From assembly GCF_051348905.1 (NCBI RefSeq), contig NC_135232.1:846214514-846278513 (forward strand): a DNA stretch of 64,000 nucleotides. Reading direction: 5' to 3'. Position 1 is the first letter of the stretch, and each line of letters begins with the position of its first letter. The translations under genes and the position numbers were made by a program. Origin of the DNA: Ranitomeya variabilis. Taxonomy: Eukaryota > Chordata > Amphibia > Anura > Dendrobatidae. Shown one piece after another: positions 22,302 to 34,564 of this stretch. The notes under the pieces are model-generated. The model had not been told where the DNA came from and made no database searches. It saw only the letters and a list, made by a program, of their open reading frames with translations.

Positions 22302-22906
22302 TTTTTTAAATTTCATCCTATCACTTTGTTTAAATTTCAGCTTGTACTTTAAGTTAAGTTACATGCTTAGTTCACTCATTTGTTATTAAAAAATAAAAAT
22401 GTTGCTTTTCTTCTAGATAGGAAAAGATACATTTGAATATGTCCAAACTGAATGCACGATGCTTTGCTTGATTTTGGCATTGTACAGTGATATTAAGCAG
22501 GAACATATGTTTCCCATAAAAAGCAAGCAGAACCAAAGTGAGTTCTACTTTTCTCTGTAGCACATGTGGCATCAACATTATGAAAGACAATAAACATCAG
22601 TACTGAGCTGTACGTATGTGAATTCAGCTTTGGAGAAAGCTAAATCAATTGCTTGATGTTGCAGCTCCACCTGCTTGTAACTGCACAAGTCTGATAGCTT
22701 TTCACTGGGCTGAGTGCTCAACACTGCTCTTTCCCATTTTCCTATGCATAGAGTTAAAAAAAGAGATGTAACCTGACACCTCATTGTGCTGGCAGACAGT
22801 GTTGACTTTGATTTTGAGTTTGCACAGTGACATAAAGAAAGCAGCATATCTTAGGGTACAGGTCGATGAATAGGAAAAAAAATGTACAAACTTTTCTCTG
22901 GAGAGG

Positions 22907-22979
22907 GCCTGGGTAGCTCAGTCGGTAGAGCATCAGACTTTTAATCTGAGGGTCCAGGGTTCAAGTCCCTGTTCAGGCG
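22907..22979 (+). tRNA. tRNA-Lys-TTT: tRNA-Lys(UUU), copy 34
   Basis: Consensus body with TCTTTT. The upstream flank has the 9-bp deletion, and the T6 run is broken to TTTTCTC. Confidence 0.96.
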
Positions 22980-23592
22980 TCTTTTAAATTTCATCCTATC
23001 ACTTTGTTTAAATTTCAGCTTGTGCTTTAAGTTAAGTTACATGCTTAGTTCACTCATTTGTTATTAAAAAATAAAAATGTTGCTTTTCTTCTAGATAGGA
23101 AAAGATACATTTGAATATGTCCAAACTGAATGCACGATGCTTTGCTTGATTTTGGCATTGTACAGTGATATTAAGCAGGAACATATGTTTCCCATAAAAA
23201 GCAAGCAGAACCAAAGTGAGTTCTACTTTTCTCTGTAGCACATGTGGCATCAACATTATGAAAGACAATAAACATCAGTACTGAGCTGTACGTATGTGAA
23301 TTCAGCTTTGGAGAAAGCTAAATCAATTGCTTGATGTTGCAGCTCCACCTGCTTGTAACTGCACAAGTCTGATAGCTTTTCACTGGGCTGAGTGCTCAAC
23401 ACTGCTCTTTCCCATTTTCCTATGCATAGAGTTAAAAAAGAGATGTAACCTGACACCTCATTGTGCTGGCAGACAGTGTTGACTTTGATTTTGAGTTTGC
23501 ACAGTGACATAAAGAAAGCAGCATATCTTAGGGTACAGATCGATGAATAGGAAGAGAATCTTAAAAAATGTACAAACTTTTTTCTGGAGAGG

Positions 23593-23665
23593 GCCTGGGT
23601 ATCTCAGTCGGTAGAGCATCAGACTTTTAATCTGAGAGTCCAGGGTTCAAGTCCCTGTTCAGGCG
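23593..23665 (+). tRNA. tRNA-Lys-TTT: tRNA-Lys(UUU), copy 35, T10/A45 variant
   Basis: T10 and A45 with TTTTTT. CCAATCTGAA lies in the following spacer. Confidence 0.9.
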
Positions 23666-24278
23666 TTTTTTAAATTTCATCCTATCACTTTGTTTAAATT
23701 TCAGCTTGTACTTTAAGTTAAGTTACATGCTTAGTTCACTCATTTGTTATTAAAAAATAAAAATGTTGCTTTTCTTCTAGATAGGAAAAGATACATTTGA
23801 ATATGTCCAATCTGAATGCACGATGCTTTGCTTGATTTTGGCATTGTACAGTGATATTAAGCAGGAACATATGTTTCCCATAAAAAGCAAGCAGAACCAA
23901 AGTGAGTTCTACTTTTCTCTGTAGCACATGTGGCATCAACATTATGAAAGACAATAAACATCAGTACTGAGCTGTACGTATGTGAATTCAGCTTTGGAGA
24001 AAGCTAAATCAATTGCTTGATGTTGCAGCTCCACCTGCTTGTAACTGCACAAGTCTGATAGCTTTTCACTGGGCTGAGTGCTCAACACTGCTCTTTCCCA
24101 TTTTCCTATGCATAGAGTTAAAAAAGAGATGTAACCTGACACCTCATTGTGCTGGCAGACAGTGTTGACTTTGATTTTGAGTTTGCACAGTGACATAAAG
24201 AAAGCAGCATATCTTAGGGTACAGGTCGATGAATAGGAAGAGAATCTTAAAAAATGTACAAACTTTTTTCTGGAGAGG

Positions 24279-24351
24279 GCCTGGGTAGCTCAGTCGGTAG
24301 AGCATCAGACTTTTAATCTGAGGGTCCAGGGTTCAAGTCCCTGTTCAGGCG
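24279..24351 (+). tRNA. tRNA-Lys-TTT: tRNA-Lys(UUU), copy 36
   Basis: Consensus body followed by TCTTTC and a poly-A11 spacer. Confidence 0.96.
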
Positions 24352-24964
24352 TCTTTCAAATTTCATCCTATCACTTTGTTTAAATTTCAGCTTGTGCTTT
24401 AAGTTAAGTTACATGCTTAGTTCACTCATTTGTTATTAAAAAAAAAAATTGTGGCTTTTCTTCTAGATAGGAAAAGATACATTTGATTATGTCCAAACTG
24501 AATGCACGATGCTTTGCTTGATTTTTGCATTGTACAGTGATATTAAGCAGGAACATATGTTTCCCATAAAAAGCAAGCAGAACCAAAGTGAGTTCTACTT
24601 TTCTCTGTAGCACATGTGGCATCAACATTATGAAAGACAATAAACATCAGTACTGAGCTGTACGTATGTGAATTCAGCTTTGGAGAAAGCTAAATCAATT
24701 GCTTGATGTTGCAGCTCCACCTGCTTGTAACTGCACAAGTCTGATAGCTTTTCACTGGGCTGAGTGCTCAACACTGCTCTTTTCCATTTTCCTATGCATA
24801 GAGTTAAAAAAGAGATGTAACCTGACACCTCATTGTGCTGGCAGACAGTGTTGACTTTGATTTTGAGTTTGCACAGTGACATAAAGAAAGCAGCATATCT
24901 TAGGGTACAGGTCGATGAATAGGAAGAGAATCTTAAAAAATGTACAAACTTTTTTCTGGATAGG

Positions 24965-25037
24965 GCCTGGGTATCTCAGTCGGTAGAGCATCAGACTTTT
25001 AATCTGAGAGTCCAGGGTTCAAGTCCCTGTTCAGGCG
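24965..25037 (+). tRNA. tRNA-Lys-TTT: tRNA-Lys(UUU), copy 37, T10/A45 variant
   Basis: T10 and A45 with TTTTTT, but followed by the poly-A11 spacer normally linked to TCTTTC. This is a recombinant unit. The upstream flank reads CTGGATAGGG. Confidence 0.9.
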
Positions 25038-25641
25038 TTTTTTAAATTTCATCCTATCACTTTGTTTAAATTTCAGCTTGTGCTTTAAGTTAAGTTACAT
25101 GCTTAGTTCACTCATTTGTTATTAAAAAAAAAAATTGTGGCTTTTCTTCTAGATAGGAAAAGATACATTTGATTATGTCCAAACTGAATGCACGATGCTT
25201 TGCTTGATTTTTGCATTGTACAGTGATATTAAGCAGGAACATATGTTTCCCATAAAAAGCAAGCAGAACCAAAGTGAGTTCTACTTTTCTCTGTAGCACA
25301 TGTGGCATCAACATTATGAAAGACAATAAACATCAGTACTGAGCTGTACGTATGTGAATTCAGCTTTGGAGAAAGCTAAATCAATTGCTTGATGTTGCAG
25401 CTCCACCTGCTTGTAACTGCACAAGTCTGATAGCTTTTCACTGGGCTGAGTGCTCAACACTGCTCTTTCCCATTTTCCTATGCATAGAGTTAAAAAAGAG
25501 ATGTAACCTGACACCTCATTGTGCTGGCAGACAGTGTTGACTTTGATTTTGAGTTTGCACAGTGACATAAAGAAAGCAGCATATCTTAGGGTACAGGTCG
25601 ATGAATAGGAAAAAAAATGTACAAACTTTTTTCTGGAGAGG

Positions 25642-25714
25642 GCCTGGGTAGCTCAGTCGGTAGAGCATCAGACTTTTAATCTGAGGGTCCAGGGTTCAAG
25701 TCCCTGTTCAGGCG
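25642..25714 (+). tRNA. tRNA-Lys-TTT: tRNA-Lys(UUU), copy 38
   Basis: Consensus body with TCTTTT. The upstream flank carries the 9-bp deletion. Confidence 0.97.
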
Positions 25715-26323
25715 TCTTTTAAATTTCATCCTATCACTTTGTTTAAATTTCAGCTTGTGCTTTAAGTTAAGTTACATGCTTAGTTCACTCATTTGTTATT
25801 AAAAAATAAAAATGTTGCTTTTCTTCTAGATAGGAAAAGATACATTTGAATATGTCCAAACTGAATGCACGATGCTTTACTTGATTTTGGCATTGTACAG
25901 TGATATTAAGCAGGAACATATGTTTCCCATAAAAAGCAAGCAGAACCAAAGTGAGTTCTACTTTTCTCTGTAGCACATGTGGCATCAACATTATGAAAGA
26001 CAATAAACATCAGTACTGAGCTGTACGTATGTGAATTCAGCTTTGGAGAAAGCTAAATCAATTGCTTGATGTTGCAGCTCCACCTGCTTGTAACTGCACA
26101 AGTCTGATAGCTTTTCACTGGGCTGAGTGCTCAACACTGCTCTTTCCCATTTTCCTATGCATAGAGTTAAAAAAGAGATGTAACCTGACACCTCATTGTG
26201 CTGGCAGTGTTGACTTTGATTTTGAGTTTGCACAGTGACATAAAGAAAGCAGCATATCTTAGGGTACAGATCGATGAATAGGAAGAGAATCTTAAAAAAT
26301 GTACAAACTTTTTTCTGGAAAGG

Positions 26324-26396
26324 GCCTGGGTAGCTCAGTCGGTAGAGCATCAGACTTTTAATCTGAGGGTCCAGGGTTCAAGTCCCTGTTCAGGCG
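26324..26396 (+). tRNA. tRNA-Lys-TTT: tRNA-Lys(UUU), copy 39
   Basis: Consensus body with TCTTTT. The upstream flank is CTGGAAAGGG. Confidence 0.97.
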
Positions 26397-27000
26397 TCTT
26401 TTAAATTTCATTCTATCACTTTGTTTAAATTTCAGCTTGTGCTTTAAGTTAAGTTACATGCTTAGTTCACTCATTTGTTATTAAAAAATAAAAATGTTGC
26501 TTTTCTTCTAGATAGGAAAAGATACATTTGAATATGTCCAAACTGAATGCACGATGCTTTGCTTGATTTTGGCATTGTACAGTGATATTAAGCAGGAACA
26601 TATGTTTCCCATAAAAAGCAAGCAGAACCAAAGTGAGTTCTACTTTTCTCTGTAGCACATGTGGCATCAACATTATGAAAGACAATAAACATCAGTACTG
26701 AGCTGTACGTATGTGAATTCAGCTTTGGAGAAAGCTAAATCAATGGCTTGATGTTGCAGCTCCACCTGCTTGTAACTGCACAAGTCTGATAGCTTTTCAC
26801 TGGGCTGAGTGCTCAACACTGCTCTTTCCCATTTTCCTATGCATAGAGTTAAAAAAGAGATGTAACCTGACACCTCATTGTGCTGGCAGACAGTGTTGAC
26901 TTTGATTTTGAGTTTGCACAGTGACATAAAGAAAGCAGCATATCTTAGGGTACAGGTCGATGAATAGGAAAAAAAATGTACAAACTTTTTTCTGGAGAGG

Positions 27001-27073
27001 GCCTGGGTAGCTCAGTCGGTAGAGCATCAGACTTTTAATCTGAGGGTCCAGGGTTCAAGTCCCTGTTCAGGCG
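27001..27073 (+). tRNA. tRNA-Lys-TTT: tRNA-Lys(UUU), copy 40
   Basis: Consensus body with TCTTTT. The upstream flank has the 9-bp deletion. Confidence 0.97.
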
Positions 27074-27682
27074 TCTTTTAAATTTCATCCTATCACTTTG
27101 TTTAAATTTCAGCTTGTGCTTTAAGTTAAGTTACATGCTTAGTTCACTCATTTGTTATTAAAAAATAAAAATGTTGCTTTTCTTCTAAATAGGAAAAGAT
27201 ACATTTGAATATGTCCAAACTGAATGCACGATGCTTTGCTTGATTTTGGCATTGTACAGTGATATTAAGCAGGAACATATGTTTCCCATAAAAAGCAAGC
27301 AGAACCAAAGTGAGTTCTACTTTTCTCTGTAGCACATGTGGCATCAACATTATGAAAGACAATAAACATCAGTACTGAGCTGTACGTATGTGAATTCAGC
27401 TTTGGAGAAAGCTAAATCAATTGCTTGATGTTGCAGCTCCACCTGCTTGTAACTGCACAAGTCTGATAGCTTTTCACTGGGCTGAGTGCTCAACACTGCT
27501 CTTTCCCATTTTCCTATGCATAGAGTTAAAAAAGAGATGTAACCTGACACCTCATAGTGCTGGCAGTGTTGACTTTGATTTTGAGTTTGCACAGTGACAT
27601 AAAGAAAGCAGCATATCTTAGGGTACAGATCGATGAATAGGAAGAGAATCTTAAAAAATGTACAAACTTTTTTCTGGAAAGG

Positions 27683-27755
27683 GCCTGGGTAGCTCAGTCG
27701 GTAGAGCATCAGACTTTTAATCTGAGGGTCCAGGGTTCAAGTCCCTGTTCAGGCG
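27683..27755 (+). tRNA. tRNA-Lys-TTT: tRNA-Lys(UUU), copy 41
   Basis: Consensus body with TCTTTT. The upstream flank CTGGAAAGGG matches copy 39. Confidence 0.97.
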
Positions 27756-28359
27756 TCTTTTAAATTTCATCCTATCACTTTGTTTAAATTTCAGCTTGTG
27801 CTTTAAGTTAAGTTACATGCTTAGTTCACTCATTTGTTATTAAAAAATAAAAATGTTGCTTTTCTTCTAGATAGGAAAAGATACATTTGAATATGTCCAA
27901 ACTGAATGCACGATGCTTTGCTTGATTTTGGCATTGTACAGTGATATTAAGCAGGAACATATGTTTCCCATAAAAAGCAAGCAGAACCAAAGTGAGTTCT
28001 ACTTTTCTCTGTAGCACATGTGGCATCAACATTATGAAAGACAATAAACATCAGTACTGAGCTGTACGTATGTGAATTCAGCTTTGGAGAAAGCTAAATC
28101 AATGGCTTGATGTTGCAGCTCCACCTGCTTGTAACTGCACAAGTCTGATAGCTTTTCACTGGGCTGAGTGCTCAACACTGCTCTTTCCCATTTTCCTATG
28201 CATAGAGTTAAAAAAGAGATGTAACCTGACACCTCATTGTGCTGGCAGACAGTGTTGACTTTGATTTTGAGTTTGCACAGTGACATAAAGAAAGCAGCAT
28301 ATCTTAGGGTACAGGTCGATGAATAGGAAAAAAAATGTACAAACTTTTTTCTGGAGAGG

Positions 28360-28432
28360 GCCTGGGTAGCTCAGTCGGTAGAGCATCAGACTTTTAATCT
28401 GAGGGTCCAGGGTTCAAGTCCCTGTTCAGGCG
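28360..28432 (+). tRNA. tRNA-Lys-TTT: tRNA-Lys(UUU), copy 42
   Basis: Consensus body with TCTTTT. The upstream flank has the 9-bp deletion, matching copy 40. Confidence 0.97.
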
Positions 28433-29041
28433 TCTTTTAAATTTCATCCTATCACTTTGTTTAAATTTCAGCTTGTGCTTTAAGTTAAGTTACATGCTTA
28501 GTTCACTCATTTGTTATTAAAAAATAAAAATGTTGCTTTTCTTCTAGATAGGAAAAGATACATTTGAATATGTCCAAACTGAATGCACGATGCTTTGCTT
28601 GATTTTGGCATTGTACAGTGATATTAAGCAGGAACATATGTTTCCCATAAAAAGCAAGCAGAACCAAAGTGAGTTCTACTTTTCTCTGTAGCACATGTGG
28701 CATCAACATTATGAAAGACAATAAACATCAGTACTGAGCTGTACGTATGTGAATTCAGCTTTGGAGAAAGCTAAATCAATTGCTTGATGTTGCAGCTCCA
28801 CCTGCTTGTAACTGCACAAGTCTGATAGCTTTTCACTGGGCTGAGTGCTCAACACTGCTCTTTCCCATTTTCCTATGCATAGAGTTAAAAAAGAGATGTA
28901 ACCTGACACCTCATTGTGCTGGCAGTGTTGACTTTGATTTTGAGTTTGCACAGTGACATAAAGAAAGCAGCATATCTTAGGGTACAGATCGATGAATAGG
29001 AAGAGAATCTTAAAAAATGTACAAACTTTTTTCTGGAAAGG

Positions 29042-29114
29042 GCCTGGGTAGCTCAGTTGGTAGAGCATCAGACTTTTAATCTGAGGGTCCAGGGTTCAAG
29101 TCCCTGTTCAGGCG
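29042..29114 (+). tRNA. tRNA-Lys-TTT: tRNA-Lys(UUU), copy 43, T17
   Basis: C17 to T at 29058 in the D loop gives CAGTTGG, a form common in vertebrate tRNAs and probably harmless. The terminator is TCTTTT. Confidence 0.95.
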
Positions 29115-29723
29115 TCTTTTAAATTTCATCCTATCACTTTGTTTAAATTTCAGCTTGTGCTTTAAGTTAAGTTACATGCTTAGTTCACTCATTTGTTATT
29201 AAAAAATAAAAATGTTGCTTTTCTTCTAGATAGGAAAAGATACATTTGAATATGTCCAAACTGAATGCACGATGCTTTGCTTGATTTTGGCATTGTACAG
29301 TGATATTAAGCAGGAACATATGTTTCCCATAAAAAGCAAGCAGAACCACAGTGAGTTCTACTTTTCTCTGTAGCATATGTGGCATCAACATTATGAAAGA
29401 CAATAAACATCAGTACTGAGCTGTACGTATGTGAATTCAGCTTTGGAGAAAGCTAAATCAATTGCTTGATGTTGCAGCTCCACCTGCTTGTAACTGCACA
29501 AGTCTGATAGCTTTTCACTGGGCTGAGTGCTCAACACTGCTCTTTCCCATTTTCCTATGCATAGAGTTAAAAAAGAGATGTAACCTGACACCTCATTGTG
29601 CTGGCAGTGTTGACTTTGATTTTGAGTTTGCACAGTGACATAAAGAAAGCAGCATATCTTAGGGTACAGATCGATGAATAGGAAGAGAATCTTAAAAAAT
29701 GTACAAACTTTTTTCTGGAAAGG

Positions 29724-29796
29724 GCCTGGGTAGCTCAGTTGGTAGAGCATCAGACTTTTAATCTGAGGGTCCAGGGTTCAAGTCCCTGTTCAGGCG
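29724..29796 (+). tRNA. tRNA-Lys-TTT: tRNA-Lys(UUU), copy 44, T17
   Basis: This has the same T17 change as copy 43, exactly 682 bp away, with the same CTGGAAAGGG upstream. It is a single-unit duplication. Confidence 0.95.
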
Positions 29797-30405
29797 TCTT
29801 TTAAATTTCATCCTATCACTTTGTTTAAATTTCAGCTTGTGCTTTAAGTTAAGTTACATGCTTAGTTCACTCATTTGTTATTAAAAAATAAAAATGTTGC
29901 TTTTCTTCTAGATAGGAAAAGATACATTTGAATATGTCCAAACTGAATGCACGATGCTTTGCTTGATTTTGGCATTGTACAGTGATATTAAGCAGGAACA
30001 TATGTTTCCCATAAAAAGCAAGCAGAACCACAGTGAGTTCTACTTTTCTCTGTAGCATATGTGGCATCAACATTATGAAAGACAATAAACATCAGTACTG
30101 AGCTGTACGTATGTGAATTCAGCTTTGGAGAAAGCTAAATCAATTGCTTGATGTTGCAGCTCCACCTGCTTGTAACTGCACAAGTCTGATAGCTTTTCAC
30201 TGGGCTGAGTGCTCAACACTGCTCTTTCCCATTTTCCTATGCATAGAGTTAAAAAAGAGATGTAACCTGACACCTCATTGTGCTGGCAGTGTTGACTTTG
30301 ATTTTGAGTTTGCACAGTGACATAAAGAAAGCAGCATATCTTAGGGTACAGATCGATGAATAGGAAGAGAATCTTAAAAAATGTACAAACTTTTTTCTGG
30401 AGAGG

Positions 30406-30478
30406 GCCTGGGTAGCTCAGTCGGTAGAGCATCAGACTTTTAATCTGAGGGTCCAGGGTTCAAGTCCCTGTTCAGGCG
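30406..30478 (+). tRNA. tRNA-Lys-TTT: tRNA-Lys(UUU), copy 45
   Basis: Consensus body with TCTTTT. Confidence 0.97.
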
Positions 30479-31087
30479 TCTTTTAAATTTCATCCTATCA
30501 CTTTGTTTAAATTTCAGCTTGTGCTTTAAGTTAAGTTACATGCTTAGTTCACTCATTTGTTATTAAAAAATAAAAATGTTGCTTTTCTTCTAGATAGGAA
30601 AAGATACATTTGAATATGTCCAAACTGAATGCACGATGCTTTGCTTGATTTTGGCATTGTACAGTGATATTAAGCAGGAACATATGTTTCCCATAAAAAG
30701 CAAGCAGAACCACAGTGAGTTCTACTTTTCTCTGTAGCACATGTGGCATCAACATTATGAAAGACAATAAACAACAGTACTGAGCTGTACGTATGTGAAT
30801 TCAGCTTTGGAGAAAGCTAAATCAATTGCTTGATGTTGCAGCTCCACCTGCTTGTAACTGCACAAGTCTGATAGCTTTTCACTGGGCTGAGTGCTCAACA
30901 CTGCTCTTTCCCATTTTCCTATGCATAGAGTTAAAAAAGAGATGTAACCTGACACCTCATTGTGCTGGCAGTGTTGACTTTGATTTTGAGTTTGCACAGT
31001 GACATAAAGAAAGCAGCATATCTTAGGGTACAGATCGATGAATAGGAAGAGAATCTTAAAAAATGTACAAACTTTTTTGTGGAGAGG

Positions 31088-31160
31088 GCCTGGGTAGCTC
31101 AGTCGGTAGAGCATCAGACTTTTAATCTGAGGGTCCAGGGTTCAAGTCCCTGTTCAGGCG
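31088..31160 (+). tRNA. tRNA-Lys-TTT: tRNA-Lys(UUU), copy 46
   Basis: Consensus body with TCTTTT. The upstream flank has the private change TTTTTTGTGG. Confidence 0.97.
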
Positions 31161-31764
31161 TCTTTTAAATTTCATCCTATCACTTTGTTTAAATTTCAGC
31201 TTGTGCTTTAAGTTAAGTTACATGCTTAGTTCACTCATTTGTTATTAAAAAATAAAAATGTTGCTTTTCTTCTAGATAGGAAAAGATACATTTGAATATG
31301 TCCAAACTGAATGCACGATGCTTTGCTTGATTTTGGCATTGTACAGTGATATTAAGCAGGAACATATGTTTCCCATAAAAAGCAAGCAGAACCAAAGTGA
31401 GTTCTACTTTTCTCTGTAGCACATGTGGCATCAACATTATGAAAGACAATAAACATCAGTACTGAGCTGTACGTATGTGAATTCAGCTTTGGAGAAAGCT
31501 AAATCAATTGCTTGATGTTGCAGCTCCACCTGCTTGTAACTGCACAAGTCTGATAGCTTTTCACTGGGCTGAGTGCTCAACACTGCTCTTTCCCATTTTC
31601 CTATGCATAGAGTTAAAAAAGAGATGTAACCTGACACCTCATTGTGCTGGCAGACAGTGTTGACTTTGATTTTGAGTTTGCACAGTGACATAAAGAAAGC
31701 AGCATATCTTAGGGTACAGGTCGATGAATAGGAAAAAAAATGTACAAACTTTTTTCTGGAGAGG

Positions 31765-31837
31765 GCCTGGGTAGCTCAGTCGGTAGAGCATCAGACTTTT
31801 AATCTGAGGGTCCAGGGTTCAAGTCCCTGTTCAGGCA
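31765..31837 (+). tRNA. tRNA-Lys-TTT: tRNA-Lys(UUU), copy 47, A73 discriminator
   Basis: G73 to A at 31837, as in copy 10. The upstream flank has the 9-bp deletion and the terminator is TCTTTT. Confidence 0.94.
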
Positions 31838-32446
31838 TCTTTTAAATTTCATCCTATCACTTTGTTTAAATTTCAGCTTGTGCTTTAAGTTAAGTTACAT
31901 GCTTAGTTCACTCATTTGTTATTAAAAAATAAAAATGTTGCTTTTCTTCTAGATAGGAAAAGATACATTTGAATATGTCCAAACTGAATGCACGATGCTT
32001 TGCTTGATTTTGGCATTGTACAGTGATATTAAGCAGGAACATATGTTTCCCATAAAAAGCAAGCAGAACCAAAGTGAGTTCTACTTTTCTCTGTAGCACA
32101 TGTGGCATCAACATTATGAAAGACAATAAACATCAGTACTGAGCTGTACGTATGTGAATTCAGCTTTGGAGAAAGCTAAATCAATTGCTTGATGTTGCAG
32201 CTCCACCTGCTTGTAACTGCACAAGTCTGATAGCTTTTCACTGGGCTGAGTGCTCAACACTGCTCTTTCCCATTTTCCAATGCATAGAGTTAAAAAAGAG
32301 ATGTAACCTGACACCTCATTGTGCTGGCAGTGTTGACTTTGATTTTGAGTTTGCACAGTGACATAAAGAAAGCAGCATATCTTAAGGTACAGATCGATGA
32401 ATAGGAAGAGAATCTTAAAAAATGTACAAACTTTTTTCTGGAGAGG

Positions 32447-32519
32447 GCCTGGGTAGCTCAGTCGGTAGAGCATCAGACTTTTAATCTGAGGGTCCAGGGT
32501 TCAAGTCCCTGTTCAGGCG
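32447..32519 (+). tRNA. tRNA-Lys-TTT: tRNA-Lys(UUU), copy 48
   Basis: Consensus body with TCTTTT. The spacer carries CTGTACATATG near 32829, shared with copies 51 and 52. Confidence 0.97.
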
Positions 32520-33132
32520 TCTTTTAAATTTCATCCTATCACTTTGTTTAAATTTCAGCTTGTGCTTTAAGTTAAGTTACATGCTTAGTTCACTCATTTG
32601 TTATTAAAAAATAAAAATGTTGCTTTTCTTCTAGATAGGAAAAGATATATTTGAATATGTCCAAACTGAATGCACGATGCTTTGCTTGATTTTGGCATTG
32701 TACAGTGATATTAAGCAGGAACATATGTTTCCCATAAAAAGCAAGCAGAACCACAGTGAGTTCTACTTTTCTCTGTAGCACATGTGGCATCAACATTATG
32801 AAAGACAATAAACATCAGTACTGAGCTGTACATATGTGAATTCAGCTTTGGAGAAAGCTAAATCAATTGCTTGATGTTGCAGCTCCACCTGCTTGTAACT
32901 GCACAAGTCTGATAGCTTTTCACTGGGCTGAGTGCTCAACACTGCTCTTTCCCATTTTCCTATGCATAGAGTTAAAAAAGAGATGTAACCTGACACCTCA
33001 TTGTGCTGGCAGACAGTGTTGACTTTGATTTTGAGTTTGCACAGTGACATAAAGAAAGCAGCATATCTTAGGGTACAGATCGATGAATAGGAAGAGAATC
33101 TTAAAAAATGTACAAACTTTTTTCTGGAGAGG

Positions 33133-33205
33133 GCCTGGGTAGCTCAGTCGGTAGAGCATCAGACTTTTAATCTGAGGGTCCAGGGTTCAAGTCCCTGTTC
33201 AGGCG
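33133..33205 (+). tRNA. tRNA-Lys-TTT: tRNA-Lys(UUU), copy 49
   Basis: Consensus body with TCTTTT. The spacer carries AACTGCCCAAG near 33588, shared with copy 53. Confidence 0.97.
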
Positions 33206-33814
33206 TCTTTTAAATTTCATCCTATCACTTTGTTTAAATTTCAGCTTGTGCTTTAAGTTAAGTTACATGCTTAGTTCACTCATTTGTTATTAAAAAATAA
33301 AAATGTTGCTTTTCTTCTAGATAGGAAAAGATACATTTGAATATGTCCAAACTGAATGCACGATGCTTTGCTTGATTTTGGCATTGTACAGTGATATTAA
33401 GCAGGAACATATGTTTCCCATAAAAAGCAAGCAGAACCAAAGTGAGTTCTACTTTTCTCTGTAGCACATGTGGCATCAACATTATGAAAGACAATAAACA
33501 TCAGTACTGAGCTGTACGTATGTGAATTCAGCTTTGGAGAAAGCTAAATCAATTGCTTGATGTTGCAGCTCCACCTGCTTGTAACTGCCCAAGTCTGATA
33601 GCTTTTCACTGGGCTGAGTGCTCAACACTGCTCTTTCCCATTTTCCTATGCATAGAGTTAAAAAAGAGATGTAACCTGACACCTCATTGTGCTGGCAGTG
33701 TTGACTTTGATTTTGAGTTTGCACAGTGACATAAAGAAAGCAGCATATCTTAGGGTACAGATCGATGAATAGGAAGAGAATCTTAAAAAATGTACAAACT
33801 TTTTTCTGGAGAGG

Positions 33815-33887
33815 GCCTGGGTAGCTCAGTCGGTAGAGCGTCAGACTTTTAATCTGAGGGTCCAGGGTTCAAGTCCCTGTTCAGGCG
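33815..33887 (+). tRNA. tRNA-Lys-TTT: tRNA-Lys(UUU), copy 50, G26
   Basis: A26 to G at 33840, between the D and anticodon stems. G26 is the usual eukaryotic base, so function is likely kept. The terminator is TCTTTT. The following poly-A tract lacks 5 bp. Confidence 0.95.
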
Positions 33888-34491
33888 TCTTTTAAATTTC
33901 ATCCTATCACTTTGTTTAAATTTCAGCTTGTGCTTTAAGTTAAGTTACATGCTTAGTTCACTCATTTGTTATTAAAAAATAATTGTTTTTCTTCTAGATA
34001 GGAAAAGATACATTTGAATATGTCCAAACTGAATGCACGATGCTTTGCTTGATTTTGGCATTGTACAGTGATATTAAGCAGGAACATATGTTTCCCATAA
34101 AAAGCAAGCAGAACCACAGTGAGTTCTACTTTTCTCTGTAGCATATGTGGCATCAACATTATGAAAGACAATAAACATCAGTACTGAGCTGTACGTATGT
34201 GAATTCAGCTTTGGAGAAAGCTAAATCAATTGCTTGATGTTGCAGCTCCACCTGCTTTTAACTGCACAAGTCTGATAGCTTTTCACTGGGCTGAGTGCTC
34301 AACACTGCTCTTTCCCATTTTCCTATGCATAGAGTTAAAAAAGAGATGTAACCTGACACCTCATTGTGCTGGCAGTGTTGACTTTGATTTTGAGTTTGCA
34401 CAGTGACATAAAGAAAGCAGCATATCTTAGGGTACAGATCGATGAATAGGAAGAGAATCTTAAAAAATGTACAAACTTTTTTCTGGAGAGG

Positions 34492-34564
34492 GCCTGGGTA
34501 GCTCAGTCGGTAGAGCATCAGACTTTTAATCTGAGGGTCCAGGGTTCAAGTCCCTGTTCAGGCG
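34492..34564 (+). tRNA. tRNA-Lys-TTT: tRNA-Lys(UUU), copy 51
   Basis: Consensus body with TCTTTT. Confidence 0.97.

Larger units (their letters stand above)
26324..27682 (+). repeat. Two-unit higher-order repeat, copy A (1,359 bp)
   Basis: A 677-bp unit, ending with the 9-bp deletion, is followed by a 682-bp unit. The rare markers CTGGAAAGGG just before the tRNA and CAATGGCTTG near 26743 both recur 1,359 bp downstream. Confidence 0.85.
27683..29041 (+). repeat. Two-unit higher-order repeat, copy B (1,359 bp)
   Basis: This has the same 677 + 682 bp pair and the same CTGGAAAGGG and CAATGGCTTG markers as the preceding block. Confidence 0.85.
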
